Assembly: GCF_026262505.1 (NCBI RefSeq)
Contig: NC_067208.1
Coordinates: forward strand, 5,093,962-5,157,961
Source of the DNA: Trichomonas vaginalis G3
Taxonomy: Eukaryota; Parabasalia; Trichomonadida; Trichomonadidae
Length of the DNA stretch: 64,000 nucleotides
Direction of reading: 5' to 3'
Program-made: the position numbers and the translations under genes
In this document: in pieces, positions 11,013-19,900 of the stretch
How the letters are laid out: each line of letters begins with the position of its first letter
Position numbering within the stretch: the first letter of the stretch is position 1
The notes under the pieces: generated by a model
Told to the model about the DNA's origin: nothing
The model's database searches: none
The model's input: only the letters and a program-made list of their open reading frames with translations

Positions 11013-11132
11013 GTTTACGTTAATGGTTTCATCGTAAATGTTTACGTTAATGGTTTCATCGTATATGCTTTGTCAAGACTTCATCGTTAATGATTTGTCA
11101 AGACTTCATCGTAAATGATTTGTCAAGACTTA
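11013..11132 (+). repeat. Short minisatellite, ~24-bp units
   Basis: Two related short units alternate: GTTTACGTTAATGGTTTCATC-like units at 11013-11066 and TTTGTCAAGACTTCATCGT-like units at 11069-11132. It sits just inside the left repeat array and just before the integrase tail. Slippage-type repeat with no coding potential. Confidence 0.75.
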
Positions 11133-11262
11133 TGAAGGAGGCGTTGAAGATGTTATACCATCTAAGAACTTGAGAGAGTCGAAGCCAACACATCTGGGAC
11201 CATTAGAGCGGGAGTACTGGAAAGATAAAAATATGCCAGAAAGAATAAGAAAATTCTTCTAA
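11133..11262 (+). pseudogene. Integrase gene tail of Polinton B type (fragment)
   Basis: About 130 bases nearly identical to the 3' end of the element B integrase gene (reverse strand around 36089-36230), ending in the same MPERIRKFF. The matching sequence continues into the downstream non-coding DNA. A fragment only, showing that the cassette derives from a relative of element B. Confidence 0.85.
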
Positions 11263-11359
11263 ACTTTTTCATTAGATGTAAATCAGACATGAACGAGAAC
11301 AGTCATGATATCATTAATGGTACCATTTATTTACACCAAAAAATAATGTTTATGTTAGC

Positions 11360-11470
11360 ATGTTAGATCTAACACGTTTTCTAACCACTTTTCTAACCTC
11401 ATTTCTACCCTCATTTCTACCCTCAAGATTTACAAACGTTTAACGTGATATACGTTATGAATTTTCATGA
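11360..11470. repeat. GGGTAGA/TTAGATCT repeat block, cassette copy 1
   Basis: Stretches of CTAACC and CTACCCTCATTT units around TTAGATCTAA, followed by a segment that is an inverted copy of 12850-12970 (the 3' end of the 321-residue gene plus its downstream repeat). Related blocks lie at 11812-11880, 12905-12970 and 14037-14100, each at a gene end or truncation point. Confidence 0.7.
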
Positions 11471-11640
11471 ATTTTATATATTAATGTTTTCGTTAAGCCA
11501 CTTTGTGCTGTCAGTCAGTCAGTTTAGGAAAGACTTTAGAAAGTTGTTGGAAAATAAGTCCTGGGAAGAGTATTATAAGGCATTTTGTGAAGAATATAGC
11601 AACCGCCGGAATTCAGACGGTTGTTTTTTTATACAAAATT
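11470..11640 (+). other. Segment with bacterial-looking terminator hairpin
   Basis: A rightward open stretch encodes a charged run (FRKDFRKLLENKSWEEYYKAFCEEY) and ends in a stem CAACCG...CGGTTG (about 11604-11625, 8-base loop) followed directly by seven T residues, the layout of a bacterial intrinsic terminator. This could be a small bacterial or phage-derived insertion between two KilA-N-related pieces, or chance. No family recognised. Confidence 0.4.
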
Positions 11641-11815
11641 CATGCAGGAAATTCTTGAGTTTTGGTTGAAAGAATACGGTCGAGCCACTTTTGGCTCCAC
11701 CTCAAAACAAGCATTTTATGAGCTTACTAAGGGCGTTATAAATGAATTCAAAGGTATTTACATACATCCTGACCTCGTTCATTTTGTTGCTGAATTCAGC
11801 AAAAATAATGTTTAG
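11640..11815 (+). pseudogene. KilA-N domain gene fragment in cassette
   Basis: Encodes MQEILEFWLKEYGRA and IHPDLVHFVAEF, nearly identical to the middle of the KilA-N protein of element B (35220-35885). Only the central ~58 codons are present, ending in the repeat block at 11812. A fragment of a DNA-binding protein gene copied or moved from a B-type element. Confidence 0.85.
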
Positions 11816-11940
11816 GGTAGATGGTTAGATCTAACCTGATATCCACCCTCATTTCTACCCTCATGAATTTTCATGAATTTCCTTAAGACAGAAGAAATAA
11901 AGTTAGTTTTATTTTTATTTTTTTATTTTGTATAAAAGAT

Positions 11941-12906
11941 ATGATTTCAACAATCGGCACAACAACAATTCAAGCCACGAACGGCGGGACTCTGTCCACA
12001 ACTACGGCACCAAATTCATTAATCATGAATCCTACGTCAATGTTGGTAGAGATGAAAAACTTCATTCCTTCTTCATATACTTTTGAAACAGAAATACAAA
12101 GAATAAAGCAAGAACTTTTAACAAGTAATTTAGACTGTAGTGCAAAAGATGAAACAAATGGAGAGGAGCTATATGAAATGCAAGATATCATAGACCATTT
12201 GCCTAAATTACCGGAAGTTCAGCAACAAAAACTAACTATTCCTGAATTCGATGAAATTGAAGTTAAAGTTACTGATTCAGTAGAAATAAAGAAGTTCATA
12301 CGTAAAGTAAATTATGAATTCCTTGGTTTTCATTGCAACCATAAAGTTATGAACAAAGATTGCGACATGGTTTATAAAAACATTTCTGACATATATAAAT
12401 CTGAGGAGTTTAAGACTTACGATAACTTTGTTTCATTAGCTGCTGAATGTGTGTGGCAGATAAGAGATAAAGACAGAAGAGGCAAAGTATGGAACAAACA
12501 GATAAAACCAACTGCTTCAGATTTAAAGAAAGCCATTGATGCTTTAGTTATTTTAGCTGGTAATGTTTCAATGTATAACGCAAAAATGAATCCGCAATGC
12601 TCAAAATGTAAAGCAGCAATGAGGAAATATAACTACTCACTAAAAGAGATAGAAAGAATGAGAAACGATTACGCAGACTTAAAGAAAGAAGCAGAAAAGC
12701 CAGCAGAAGATAAAATGGACATGTTGACATTTCTTAATAAAAACTATCCCACAGCTGATGATTTCCTTTTATCTGATGTCAAGAAGAAGTATAAAGAAAC
12801 TTTCGGCATTGTTAAAATTTTTGATATATTAACTGAAGAAATAGAAGCTACAAAAATATTTAAAATTTCACGAATTCATAACGTATATCACGTTAAACGT
12901 TTGTAA
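11941..12906 (+). CDS. Unrecognised 321-aa protein in cassette
   Basis: An open frame of 321 residues behind a TTTTTATTTTTTTATTTTG tract. N-terminal ~45 residues are Thr/Ser-rich, the middle is mixed alpha/beta with scattered Cys and His (GFHCNHKVMNKDC), then CSKCKAAMRKYNYSLKEIERMRNDYADLKKEAEK, a possible half zinc site followed by a coiled coil. The tail overlaps the inverted repeat shared with 11370-11470, so the natural C-terminus may be replaced. Neighbours are KilA-N-type genes, so a DNA-binding or regulatory role is possible, but no family was recognised. Confidence 0.55.
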   Translation: MISTIGTTTIQATNGGTLSTTTAPNSLIMNPTSMLVEMKNFIPSSYTFETEIQRIKQELLTSNLDCSAKDETNGEELYEMQDIIDHLPKLPEVQQQKLTIPEFDEIEVKVTDSVEIKKFIRKVNYEFLGFHCNHKVMNKDCDMVYKNISDIYKSEEFKTYDNFVSLAAECVWQIRDKDRRGKVWNKQIKPTASDLKKAIDALVILAGNVSMYNAKMNPQCSKCKAAMRKYNYSLKEIERMRNDYADLKKEAEKPAEDKMDMLTFLNKNYPTADDFLLSDVKKKYKETFGIVKIFDILTEEIEATKIFKISRIHNVYHVKRL

Positions 12907-12970
12907 ATCTTGAGGGTAGAAATGAGGGTAGATATCAGGTTAGATCTCACCTCTTCACCTAAAATATATT
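12905..12970. repeat. GGGTAGA/TTAGATCT repeat block, cassette copy 2
   Basis: GAGGGTAGAAATGAGGGTAG followed by a TTAGATCT core and CACCTCTTCACC, directly at the end of the 321-residue gene. It is the inverted partner of 11360-11470. A related block follows a virion gene in element B at 44690-44745 (GGGTGAAAAA, then TTCACC). Confidence 0.65.
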
Positions 12971-13051
12971 TTTATTGAATTCAGCAACAAAAATAATGAA
13001 TTTCATTAGTTAGAAAAATAACGCTAATTTTTTCTAAGAAAATTTTTTATT

Positions 13052-13681
13052 TTGTATGTAAAGACAGAAATGACAAACATTGAGTTTGAAACAGTTAGAA
13101 AGATAGACAATGACACCAAAGTGGTTAGAATAGGTGATTTAAACGTAAGATACTCAAAGAAATACAACAAATATTCTTTGTCAGACATTATAACACCATC
13201 TGGAAAGAAAACAAAGGACTGGGTTAGAATTGCTTCTACTCAGAAAATTTTGACAAGAAATCCTGAGCTTATGATATCAGTAGCATTTCATGGAACAAGA
13301 GTATATCTTATAGACAAAAGTCTTATACCAATAGTTTTGTTATGGTTAGACCCAGTTGTTGGATATAACTTCATAACTTATGGTTCATTCGACTCAGAAC
13401 GTTGCAGTGAAGGCTTACTTTACATCGTTCAGAAACCGAAGGACTTCAATACAAAGAGATATAAGATAGGAAGAACATATAATATAACTCAAAGATATGA
13501 CAGTACAGTCAATAGAGTCAAGGTTGTGTTCGTTAATGATATGAGAGCTGCTGAAACAGAACTACTTGAAAAGTTTGAGAAAAGGTATGGTGCTCCCATG
13601 AAAGGTAAAGAAACGTTTGAAGTAGATGAGATAGATAAAGCTATAAAATTATTTGACGAAGTTGCTGAAAAATACATGTAA
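13052..13681 (+). CDS. KilA-N-like plus T5orf172 (GIY-YIG-related) protein, 209 aa
   Basis: The C-terminal half, GLLYIVQKPKDFNTKRYKIG then RYDST..., AETELLEKFEKRYG and GKETFEV, has the order of motifs of the T5orf172/MUG113 branch of the GIY-YIG fold. The N-terminal half (residues ~20-110: WVRIASTQKILTRNPELM, GTRVYLIDKSLIPIVLLWLDP) looks like a KilA-N-type DNA-binding domain. This fusion is common in large DNA viruses and phages. The start is probably the second Met (MTNIEF). A TTTTTTATTTTG tract lies upstream. The frame is whole, with a role in DNA binding or cleavage inferred. Confidence 0.75.
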   Translation: MYVKTEMTNIEFETVRKIDNDTKVVRIGDLNVRYSKKYNKYSLSDIITPSGKKTKDWVRIASTQKILTRNPELMISVAFHGTRVYLIDKSLIPIVLLWLDPVVGYNFITYGSFDSERCSEGLLYIVQKPKDFNTKRYKIGRTYNITQRYDSTVNRVKVVFVNDMRAAETELLEKFEKRYGAPMKGKETFEVDEIDKAIKLFDEVAEKYM

Positions 13682-13756
13682 AGCGTTTATTTTTGGTCTT
13701 TTGTGAAAGTCAGAAAAAATAAAGTTAGTTTTAAAATTATTTTTATTTTGTATGAA

Positions 13757-14040
13757 ATGACAGTAATGTCAACATCAGAGAACACAACAACTGCTATCGT
13801 TCATGAAGCCATAAATGAAGAATACGAGTACATACAATATAACAAACAACTTCGCCTCATTCGTTCGGTCAAAGATGACATGTACCAAATGCAAAGTATA
13901 ATGAATGCTCTTCGTTCTACAAAGCAATCATATCATTGGTTTGAAAACCAACAGACAAAAGAACTTTTAGAAGAATTTCCTCATATGATTGCTTCCCTCG
14001 GAAAACCGAGAGAAGAGATTCCGTATGAAAATCGCAAGAG
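13757..14040 (+). pseudogene. KilA-N/DUF3627-type gene, 5' fragment in cassette
   Basis: About 91 codons from the start (ENTTTAIVHEAINEEYEY) almost identical, at the base level too, to the first third of the 281-residue protein of element B at 33620-34465. The match stops at PYENRK, where the GAGGGTAGAAATGAGG repeat block begins. The shared TTTTTATTTTGTATG leader is also present. A truncated copy exchanged with a B-type element. Confidence 0.85.
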
Positions 14041-14100
14041 GGTAGAAATGAGGTTAGAAATGAGGTTAGATCTACCCTTCTACCCTAAAATATATTTTGG
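14037..14100. repeat. GGGTAGA/TTAGATCT repeat block, cassette copy 3
   Basis: GAGGGTAGAAATGAGGTTAG, a second AAATGAGG unit, a TTAGATCTACCC core and CTTCTACCCTAAAATATATT. It lies exactly where the KilA-N/DUF3627 copy is cut off, as at 11812 and 12905, which suggests these blocks are recombination or deletion joints. Confidence 0.7.
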
Positions 14101-14133
14101 GTCATTTACACTCATTACGATGAAATCATGACA

Positions 14134-14641
14134 AAACGTCTACCCTGTCAAAATTGAAGTTGGAGACAGAAGATACGTAGTTTTAAGGGTTAATGGTAAA
14201 TTTAAGGGTCAATTTGATTACTTCAAGAATTTAATGGATTCATGCACAAAGGAATTTTATGATAATTTACTAACATATTTTATGCAATATGACCTTTCAT
14301 CATTTAATGTACGAATCATACCGATGACTGAAGCCAAACAAGATTTAATCGAGTTATCAACAAATCCTTTAGATGTATGGATAAATACACATTATGATGA
14401 ATTGTGTGCAGGTATGACGTGTGAAAATGCTCTATTCTGCAAACCATCAGACATGAAAGACAAGAATTTTCAAATGAGTATTAAGGATAAATGTGATAGG
14501 AAACATAGAAGAATAGACGATAAACAAACATGGTGTTATGTTTTGAAAGAAGAAATGAAAGGATTATATAAACAGGTTGAACCAAACGATAATGAGGATT
14601 CATTTACTGACGATGAAATACCTGTAAATGATGCTTTATAA
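14134..14641 (+). pseudogene. D5-like primase-helicase C-terminal fragment in cassette
   Basis: Reads VGDRRYVVLRVNGKFKG, then YFKNLMDSCTKEFYDNLLTYFMQYDLSSFNVRIIPMTEAK, the segment that follows the SF3 helicase core in D5-like primase-helicases (the RR/YF.L/FL...D/IP.T succession). The primase and ATPase parts are not present here. Element A and B use type B polymerases and carry no other helicase that I recognise, so this fragment comes from a third source. The 3' end runs into the right repeat array. Confidence 0.6.
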
Positions 14642-14663
14642 AGTATGATTTGAATTTATTTTT

Positions 14664-14873
14664 GCCTTCCTCCTGTGTTGTCAAAATGTCATGTTGTCAT
14701 CATTTTTAAGAGAAGTTAAATGACCTGGTAGCACATGGTAACATGGTAGCACCTTCAGTTCTTCAAAAATAATTCATAACTGCCTTCCTCCTGTGTTGTT
14801 GTCAAAATGTCATGTTGTCATCATTTTTAAGAGAAGTTAAATGACCTGGTAGCACATGGTAACATGGTAGCAC
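14664..14873 (-). repeat. 121-bp repeat array, right arm of the cassette (inverted)
   Basis: Roughly 1.8 units of the same repeat as at 10669-10993 in opposite orientation, ending CATGGTAGC at 14873. The two arms could form a large stem-loop or support inversion of the 3.7 kb between them. Confidence 0.95.
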
Positions 14874-14881
14874 TGAAAAAA

Positions 14882-15202
14882 TTAAATTTGGATTGAGTTT
14901 AAAAATTCATCTTTATTAAATTCATCTCTTCCAATCAATTTATTTATTCTATTAAATTCTTTTATTTTTGCTTCACTCAGTTTAAGGATTGAACGGTAAG
15001 TTTCTAATTTTTCGATTATTTCTTTCCTCTCTTCATCGTTTTCAGTTCCATTAGTTTTATGGGCATCAACCCCACCGCATTGTGGCTTCTTTTTGTAATA
15101 GCATATTTTTGATTTAATTCTGTTTAGTTTCTTTTTATATTCATCGTCTGGACTCTGAATCTTAATTAAATCAGGACTCTTGGCTGCTTTGTTGTCACTC
15201 AT
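14882..15202 (-). CDS. Small charged coiled-coil protein of Polinton A (106 aa)
   Basis: A whole 106-residue frame downstream of the integrase gene (21 bases apart, same strand). Lys/Glu-rich with a basic centre (KKLNRIKSKICYYKKKPQC) and a predicted helix (EERKEIIEKLETYRSILKLSEAKIKEFNRI). No family recognised. Its start sits behind an A/T-rich AAATAAAAAAAATT tract on the reverse strand like other element genes. Its stop lies eight bases from the cassette boundary. Confidence 0.55.
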   Translation of the reverse strand: MSDNKAAKSPDLIKIQSPDDEYKKKLNRIKSKICYYKKKPQCGGVDAHKTNGTENDEERKEIIEKLETYRSILKLSEAKIKEFNRINKLIGRDEFNKDEFLNSIQI

Positions 15203-15222
15203 TTCTTACGAAATAAAAAAAA

Positions 15223-16743
15223 TTAAATATTATTTAAATATAATGGAGTAATAAAATAAATCGGAATTTCTATTAATTTATTGTCAACTTCAACTAATGC
15301 ATTGCCGTTAATATATCTAACAAATTCAGCTATTGTGTCAAATCTTCGTCTTCTTTTTGTCATTGATTTATTAGTTTTTCCATAATCGAGATGAATCAAA
15401 ACTTTATCCCCTTGTTTAAAATTCATGAGCCCCGAATTAATTTGTTCACGTTTAACATCATTCAACCTTTCCATTTGCTTTCTAATATATTCCCATTCTT
15501 TTGAAATATCATTTTTCATTTCCACTGGTTTCATGTTTATAGTTCTATGCCATGTATTATTGTAATAATATACTAACTGTTGTATGATGGAGTCATGATT
15601 TCCATCCCAGTATATCTGACCGTTAACCCCTAACGCATCTCTAAGAGTTCTCATTACCGCATCAACTATTTTATTATGAAACGTATATGGAGAGGATGAA
15701 AAGAAAAAATTAATTTGTGGGAAATAATGAGTCATAGTTGCCTGAAATCCTTTATCACCATCACCCCTTATATTATCTACTCTTTCATGATCTAGTAAGT
15801 ATTGAATAGCTCTTCTTGTTTCCTGTTCTGTTTTCCCTTTCACCGGAATGCAATATAAATATCTAGTGTTAATGTTAATGGCAAATAAATAAGTAACGTT
15901 TCCTTTTGAATATTCTAAATGATCGATTTCGTATGAATATGGATATGGTGCAAATGAAGGGCGACTAAATTTTTCCTTTAACGGTTGAATTTTCGGGTCA
16001 ATTGGTTTATTTAATATCTTGAAATCCTTTTTAAAATCTTTTTGCTTCTTTAATGTTTGAAATGGATATAATAAAGTGAATGATGAAGGATTAACTGAAG
16101 GAGGAGGCGGTACTGTCGTTGGAGGTTTTGGTGTTGCAAGTGGTTTAATTTTATCTGCTTTGATTTTGGATTTCATTCCCCCCTTCATTAATTCTGGATG
16201 TATTCTATTCATTTGTTTTAAATATGTTGTATATAAAGGTTTGATATACTTTCCCGCTTCGAGTTTATGTTGAAGGATGAATTCCAAAAGTTGATCTTCA
16301 TTTAAAACTCGGGCTGAATATGGTTTAACTAATGAATCATAAATTAAAGCTTGTGCTTCATTTATGGTCTGAAGGACCTGGGTGTTTTGCATCTTTTGTT
16401 TTTGTTCCTTTGGCTTTTGCGGCTCAGGATTATATAAATTATATAATTCATCAATATCTTCTTCTGTTAATACTTTATTTTTGAAATCTTTCAATTGTTT
16501 AAGTTGTGATTTAGTTTTTCCCTTTGTATATTCATTATTTTTAATTTTGTCTTTAATTTTAGAAATTATTTTATCATGATATTTCAAAATTTCATTTTTA
16601 TAATATGGATAATAATATTCCATATCATCACCCGTTATATTGTTATCATATTTTTGGAGATATGCTTTTAAATCATAATAAGTAAGAAAATTTTGATTAA
16701 GTACTAAATCATAAATTAATTTTTTTAAATCTGTGTTATCCAT
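15223..16743 (-). CDS. Polinton A integrase, RVE family (506 aa)
   Basis: The last ~270 residues form an rve-type DDE integrase: YSYEIDHLEYS, TYLFAININTRYLYCIPVKGKTE, GDGDKGF and the helix IVDAVMRTLRDAL, followed by a C-terminal segment with GDKVLIHLDYG and a small beta domain. The first ~230 residues are lysine-rich, then proline-rich (PKPPTTVPPPPSV). At 361-506 residues, integrases of this window are near the Polinton norm. The product would catalyse insertion with the 5-6 bp target duplications seen here. The frame looks whole. Its gene shares a 26-bp identical stretch with the fibre gene. Confidence 0.85.
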   Translation of the reverse strand: MDNTDLKKLIYDLVLNQNFLTYYDLKAYLQKYDNNITGDDMEYYYPYYKNEILKYHDKIISKIKDKIKNNEYTKGKTKSQLKQLKDFKNKVLTEEDIDELYNLYNPEPQKPKEQKQKMQNTQVLQTINEAQALIYDSLVKPYSARVLNEDQLLEFILQHKLEAGKYIKPLYTTYLKQMNRIHPELMKGGMKSKIKADKIKPLATPKPPTTVPPPPSVNPSSFTLLYPFQTLKKQKDFKKDFKILNKPIDPKIQPLKEKFSRPSFAPYPYSYEIDHLEYSKGNVTYLFAININTRYLYCIPVKGKTEQETRRAIQYLLDHERVDNIRGDGDKGFQATMTHYFPQINFFFSSSPYTFHNKIVDAVMRTLRDALGVNGQIYWDGNHDSIIQQLVYYYNNTWHRTINMKPVEMKNDISKEWEYIRKQMERLNDVKREQINSGLMNFKQGDKVLIHLDYGKTNKSMTKRRRRFDTIAEFVRYINGNALVEVDNKLIEIPIYFITPLYLNNI

Positions 16744-16766
16744 TTATATAAAAATAAAATAAATGT

Positions 16767-16936
16767 TTAAGGGTGCCCACCTCTTTGAATCATAGTATCA
16801 AAACCATCATTAACGGTTCCTTCTTCTAAAACGGTATCAAATGGTGGCGGTTGCTGTTGATTATTTGGAATCTGAAAGTTAAAACCATTTGGTATAAATC
16901 GATTTGGTTCCTTTTGTCTCTTCTGTGGTATTTCAT
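16767..16936 (-). CDS. Possible small Pro/Gln-rich protein of Polinton A
   Basis: A short leftward stretch between polymerase and integrase reads PNGFNFQIPNNQQQPPPFD then ...GFDTMIQRGGHP, with AAAATAAAATATTT upstream. It is too short to judge; I list it because the composition is protein-like and the surrounding spacing leaves room for a gene. Its start is unclear. Confidence 0.3.
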
Positions 16937-16958
16937 TAAAAATAAAATATTTATTGTA

Positions 16959-19900
16959 TTAAATAAATGGCATACAACATCCATTTTCACAACATACGGC
17001 CTTAGTGTGTGCTCCTGTTAATGCAGTCTTACCAATTGTTAAGCGAGTCATTGACTCATTTTTAAGTTGTAAATTAATATTTTGACCATCAAATATCACT
17101 TTATCATTTATTATATCCAAATATTTTTTAGGTGTTAATTGCTTATTTTGTCTTAAACTAACACCCTTCATTTTTTGTGCAATCTTTTTAAAATCACTTC
17201 CATCAATTGAACCGTTGAATGATGTATAACACTTAGGACATAAAGCAACCATGTTATCACCTTGTTTCTCAATTGCTAAACCCAATAATTTTTTCTCATG
17301 TGCTTTTTCTTCAGCTTTATTCTTTAATTTAGGTTTAAATTTCTCATCAAAACAAAAGAAATCAAAAGGTGCGAATTTGAAAATGTTTTTATCATAAAAT
17401 TTTTTATCGGTAACAATCGCCTGAAATGCTTGAGTGTTAGGAAGACTTGGGTCGCCAGCAATAGCCCAATAAGATGAATCAGTATCACCTTCAATGAAAT
17501 GAAAACGATTAACATCCATGCATTTATACATAAAATCATAAATGAAAACTAAATACCAGTATTTAGCATTATCTAAAGTGAAGAATGCCTCTTGTAAACA
17601 TGTATCATATCTATAAAATCTATCTTTGAGCATCACTTGATATGCATCTTCACCTATTTCTCTTATGTTTTTAAACTTATTTGACATACATGCAACGCGT
17701 GCCTTCTGTGCATTCATTATTTTAGTCTTTGCGTAATTTTGTGTATTCATTGCATCGTAACCATATGATCCATTAAGTGAAATCTTGCAAAATAAACTTT
17801 TTCCTTTATTTCCTTCTAATTCAGCCTTTTGTCTTTCGTTCATAAATTTGTTCGCAAATTCATTAAAACAAGTGTTTTTCGTAAATGTTAAAATTGATTG
17901 AATGTCATCAATGATAAAATGAAATCTGTCTATTAGATACCAAAGATAATAAGAAGAAAATGGTTGATATTGGTTGTGTGTTGATGCTAACTGAGTTAAT
18001 TTCCTCTGTTTCTGGTCAACTGGTAAATTGTTTGATTTCATGTAATTATACATAAAACTGCCAATTGTTTTTTCATCTGTGATAATATCTAAGTTTCTTA
18101 TTATCGGTAAAAAGTTTATGTAATCATTAATGTATTTTTCATCAATGTGACCCTTTACTTCAGCAACGAATAAAGTATTTTTCTTCTTAATTATTCCCAG
18201 TGCTTTTACTTTCTTTGTTGCTGTATCACAAATGATAACACCATTCAATCTTCCCGGCATACACATTTTATGGTCAGTATATTGAATGAAATCATGAGGA
18301 TTAGATGAAAATGATGAAGGATATAATGAATTAAAATCAACACCAACGAAATGAGTCATAATGTTGGTGGTGTCCTCATTTGATACAGTTTTAGTTTCTG
18401 GATTATATGAAAGTTTATTAATGTGCGTGATTCCTTTAAGATTTACTCTATGTTGAACATTTGATAACCACCAGTAATTCCATTACGGAGAATGTGATAA
18501 GCTTCAACTGAATCTAAAGTCATTGGTAAATTATTTTTTAATGCATAATTTCTTAAATTGATTCTTAAACGTTGAACATCTTCATCTTTATTTGATTTTA
18601 CGACATTGCAATAACAACACATTAACTGACAATTTTCTTTGGTATGTGGTTTTTCATTATCGATTCTATCCAATGTTGGTTTATTTGCATATGTAAACGC
18701 TTTACCACACATTTTGCATTTAGATGAAAGGATTAAATCGTGATAGTATTGAAAATCATCCATTGAAACATTATTTTTAGTATCCCTTTCTGCTTTTTCA
18801 TCTTGTTTCTTATATGATTCAATTTTATATTTCCAATACTTTTTCGTTAATTCAAAACTTGATTCTATCTCTTCCTCAGGATATTTTTCATTAGGATTAA
18901 AGTCTTTATATGCTAAAGCGTAACGAATCATTGAAGCATTCGATGATAAAGAAAGATTATGAAGCATGTCAATTTTATAAACAAATGTTTCTTCAATAAT
19001 TTTATCAATTGGGTCAATCATAATTTCAACATCTTTATTGCAATAATGAATAAAATATTCTAATCTGTTCTTAAAATTTTTAGCATCATTGAGATATATT
19101 TGATAATCACTATCTGATATAGTTTCTTGGGTTAATGCTGAATAAAATGAATCTTGAGTGAATGGTTCCTCTTTATATAATTCTTCTTCGTAATTTTCCC
19201 ATGTGATGAATTGATAAGGGAAAAAGGATTTAACACGTGATTTATTGTTTCCGAAATCTTGAGTGAATTGGTCTAATGTCCCACCCGCTATATAATTTCT
19301 GATGTCAATAAATCTCAATTCATATGGAACGTTTGTTTTCTTTACAATGACTTGCTTAAATTGTGAAGATGAACCCAGCATTGATTTTATTTTCCATTTT
19401 GCAGTGTTTAAATCACGAAGAATTAAATTTAAATCAAACTTTCCCGAATTAAAACCTATGATATTCACTTTATTGAATTCCTCATCTAGAAGTTCTTTAA
19501 ATGCTTCCTTCTGTTTTTCATTTAATGTATGAGACAAAGTCCCCGCCGTTTGGTCCGTTTGCGACTTCATTAATTCTTCATATTGTTCAATATTTGATTT
19601 AGCAACTAATGAACAGGTTGAAAATAAAAACTCAATCCAATCAGAAATAAAAGAATCACTCGAAGTTAAGCAAAAATTCCTCGTATATGTTTTATCATTT
19701 AATTTAACCGTTGATGATACCATGAATGGTTTTAAGTAAGCGTTCAAAGTTGCACACTCAGAAAGTTGTAATTCTTCTTTAGTCTCTAATGTTTCGAAGT
19801 CAAAAGTAATATAATATCTTGTCGGTTGATAATATTCCTGCAAATTATGAGCTAATAACCACTGATATATCTTCTGTTTCGTAATATGTGGTGCATATGG

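Larger units (their letters stand above)
10669..14873. mobile_element. 4.2-kb composite cassette inside Polinton A, bounded by inverted 121-bp repeat arrays
   Basis: Left array (10669-10993, about 2.7 units) and right array (14664-14873, about 1.8 units) are inverted copies of the same 121-bp repeat, starting GCTACCATG and ending CATGGTAGC. A 3-base ACT borders both outer edges (10666-10668 and 14874-14876), a possible target duplication. Inside are an integrase-gene tail, KilA-N fragments, a 321-residue protein, a KilA-N/T5orf172 protein, and a helicase tail. Several are almost identical to parts of element B, so this block was acquired from a B-type element. Whether it moves as a unit is unproven. 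Confidence 0.6.
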
